DNA of 64,000 nt, from the NCBI GenBank assembly GCA_025352265.1, contig JANXTS010000037.1:1-64000 (forward strand), written 5' to 3'. The DNA comes from Variovorax sp. (GTDB lineage: Bacteria > Pseudomonadota > Gammaproteobacteria > Burkholderiales > Burkholderiaceae_C). A model generated the notes under the pieces. That model searched no databases. It worked only from the letters and a program-made list of their open reading frames with translations, and was not told the origin of the DNA. Position 1 is the first letter of the stretch, and the number at the start of each line of letters is the position of its first letter. Both the position numbers and the translations under genes were made by a program. Positions 64,000-64,000 of this stretch are shown piece after piece.

Positions 64000-64000
64000 G

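Overview
The window is about 64 kb of GC-rich, densely coding bacterial chromosome. Gene content points to a Burkholderiales bacterium, most likely family Comamonadaceae and close to Variovorax. The indicators are a Bug-type TctC receptor, TAXI and DctP/DctQM TRAP transport genes, egtBD, a VF530-type DNA-binding gene, a glycine-rich RhlE, and an RHS/LysM protein of a kind I associate with this family. This assignment is inference from gene families, since no rRNA or marker gene is present.

Layout. 0-1.2 kb: the end of an MBOAT O-acyltransferase gene followed by its SGNH-fold partner. 1.4-5.3 kb: an accessory patch holding a broken RHS/LysM pseudogene and an intact AbiEi/AbiEii type IV toxin-antitoxin pair with a palindrome centred on its start codon. 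5.3-8.8 kb: glyoxalase I, a PaaI thioesterase divergent from a MarR regulator with two tandem palindromic operators, an MFS transporter and a small secreted protein. 8.9-12.4 kb: a sugar-acid cluster (class II aldolase, DgoA, DgoK) divergent from a Bug receptor. 12.4-16.4 kb: rhlE and ettA with clear terminators. 16.4-20.2 kb: aldose dehydrogenase lipoprotein, TAXI protein, P1 peptidase. 20.2-23.4 kb: a decayed ribitol operon (ribulokinase, ribitol dehydrogenase, then a regulator fragment joined to a permease fragment).

23.5-27.8 kb is a metal-homeostasis block: a Fur-box-like site, an 8-bp tandem repeat, a TonB siderophore receptor, PiuC, a Fur-family fragment, and a yybP-ykoY manganese riboswitch in front of mntP. 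27.8-33.2 kb: DUF1439 and PEP-mutase-family genes, an ABC solute-binding-protein remnant, an acyl-CoA ligase, a small conserved ORF and NDH-2. 33.4-37.9 kb: egtB-egtD with DUF427 and 2OG-Fe dioxygenase genes, a universal stress protein and an RluA-type pseudouridine synthase. 38-45.5 kb: housekeeping and membrane genes, including a 49-codon gene overlapping the VF530 gene. 45.5-51.4 kb: a TRAP-transport catabolic cluster. 51.6-58.2 kb: GST, thioredoxin-like ferredoxin, carboxylesterase, gshA, response regulator, an SDR behind a palindrome, HPF/RaiA and RbgA. 58.4-60.8 kb: a second SGNH/MBOAT pair, with the two genes in the opposite order to the left-edge pair. 60.9-64 kb: an aspartoacylase-family hydrolase, DoxX, a membrane-anchored Mrr-type nuclease and an M23 peptidase cut by the window edge.

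The strongest oddities are the ribitol dehydrogenase whose catalytic YxxxK lysine is Asn, the deletion scar upstream of it that appears to have removed the regulator and sugar importer, the AbiE operator geometry, and several gene remnants (RHS, CusF-like, Fur-like, solute-binding protein). I did not find an evidently new multi-gene system. The best candidates for new detail are the AbiE/RHS patch, the decayed ribitol operon and the paired O-acylation modules.
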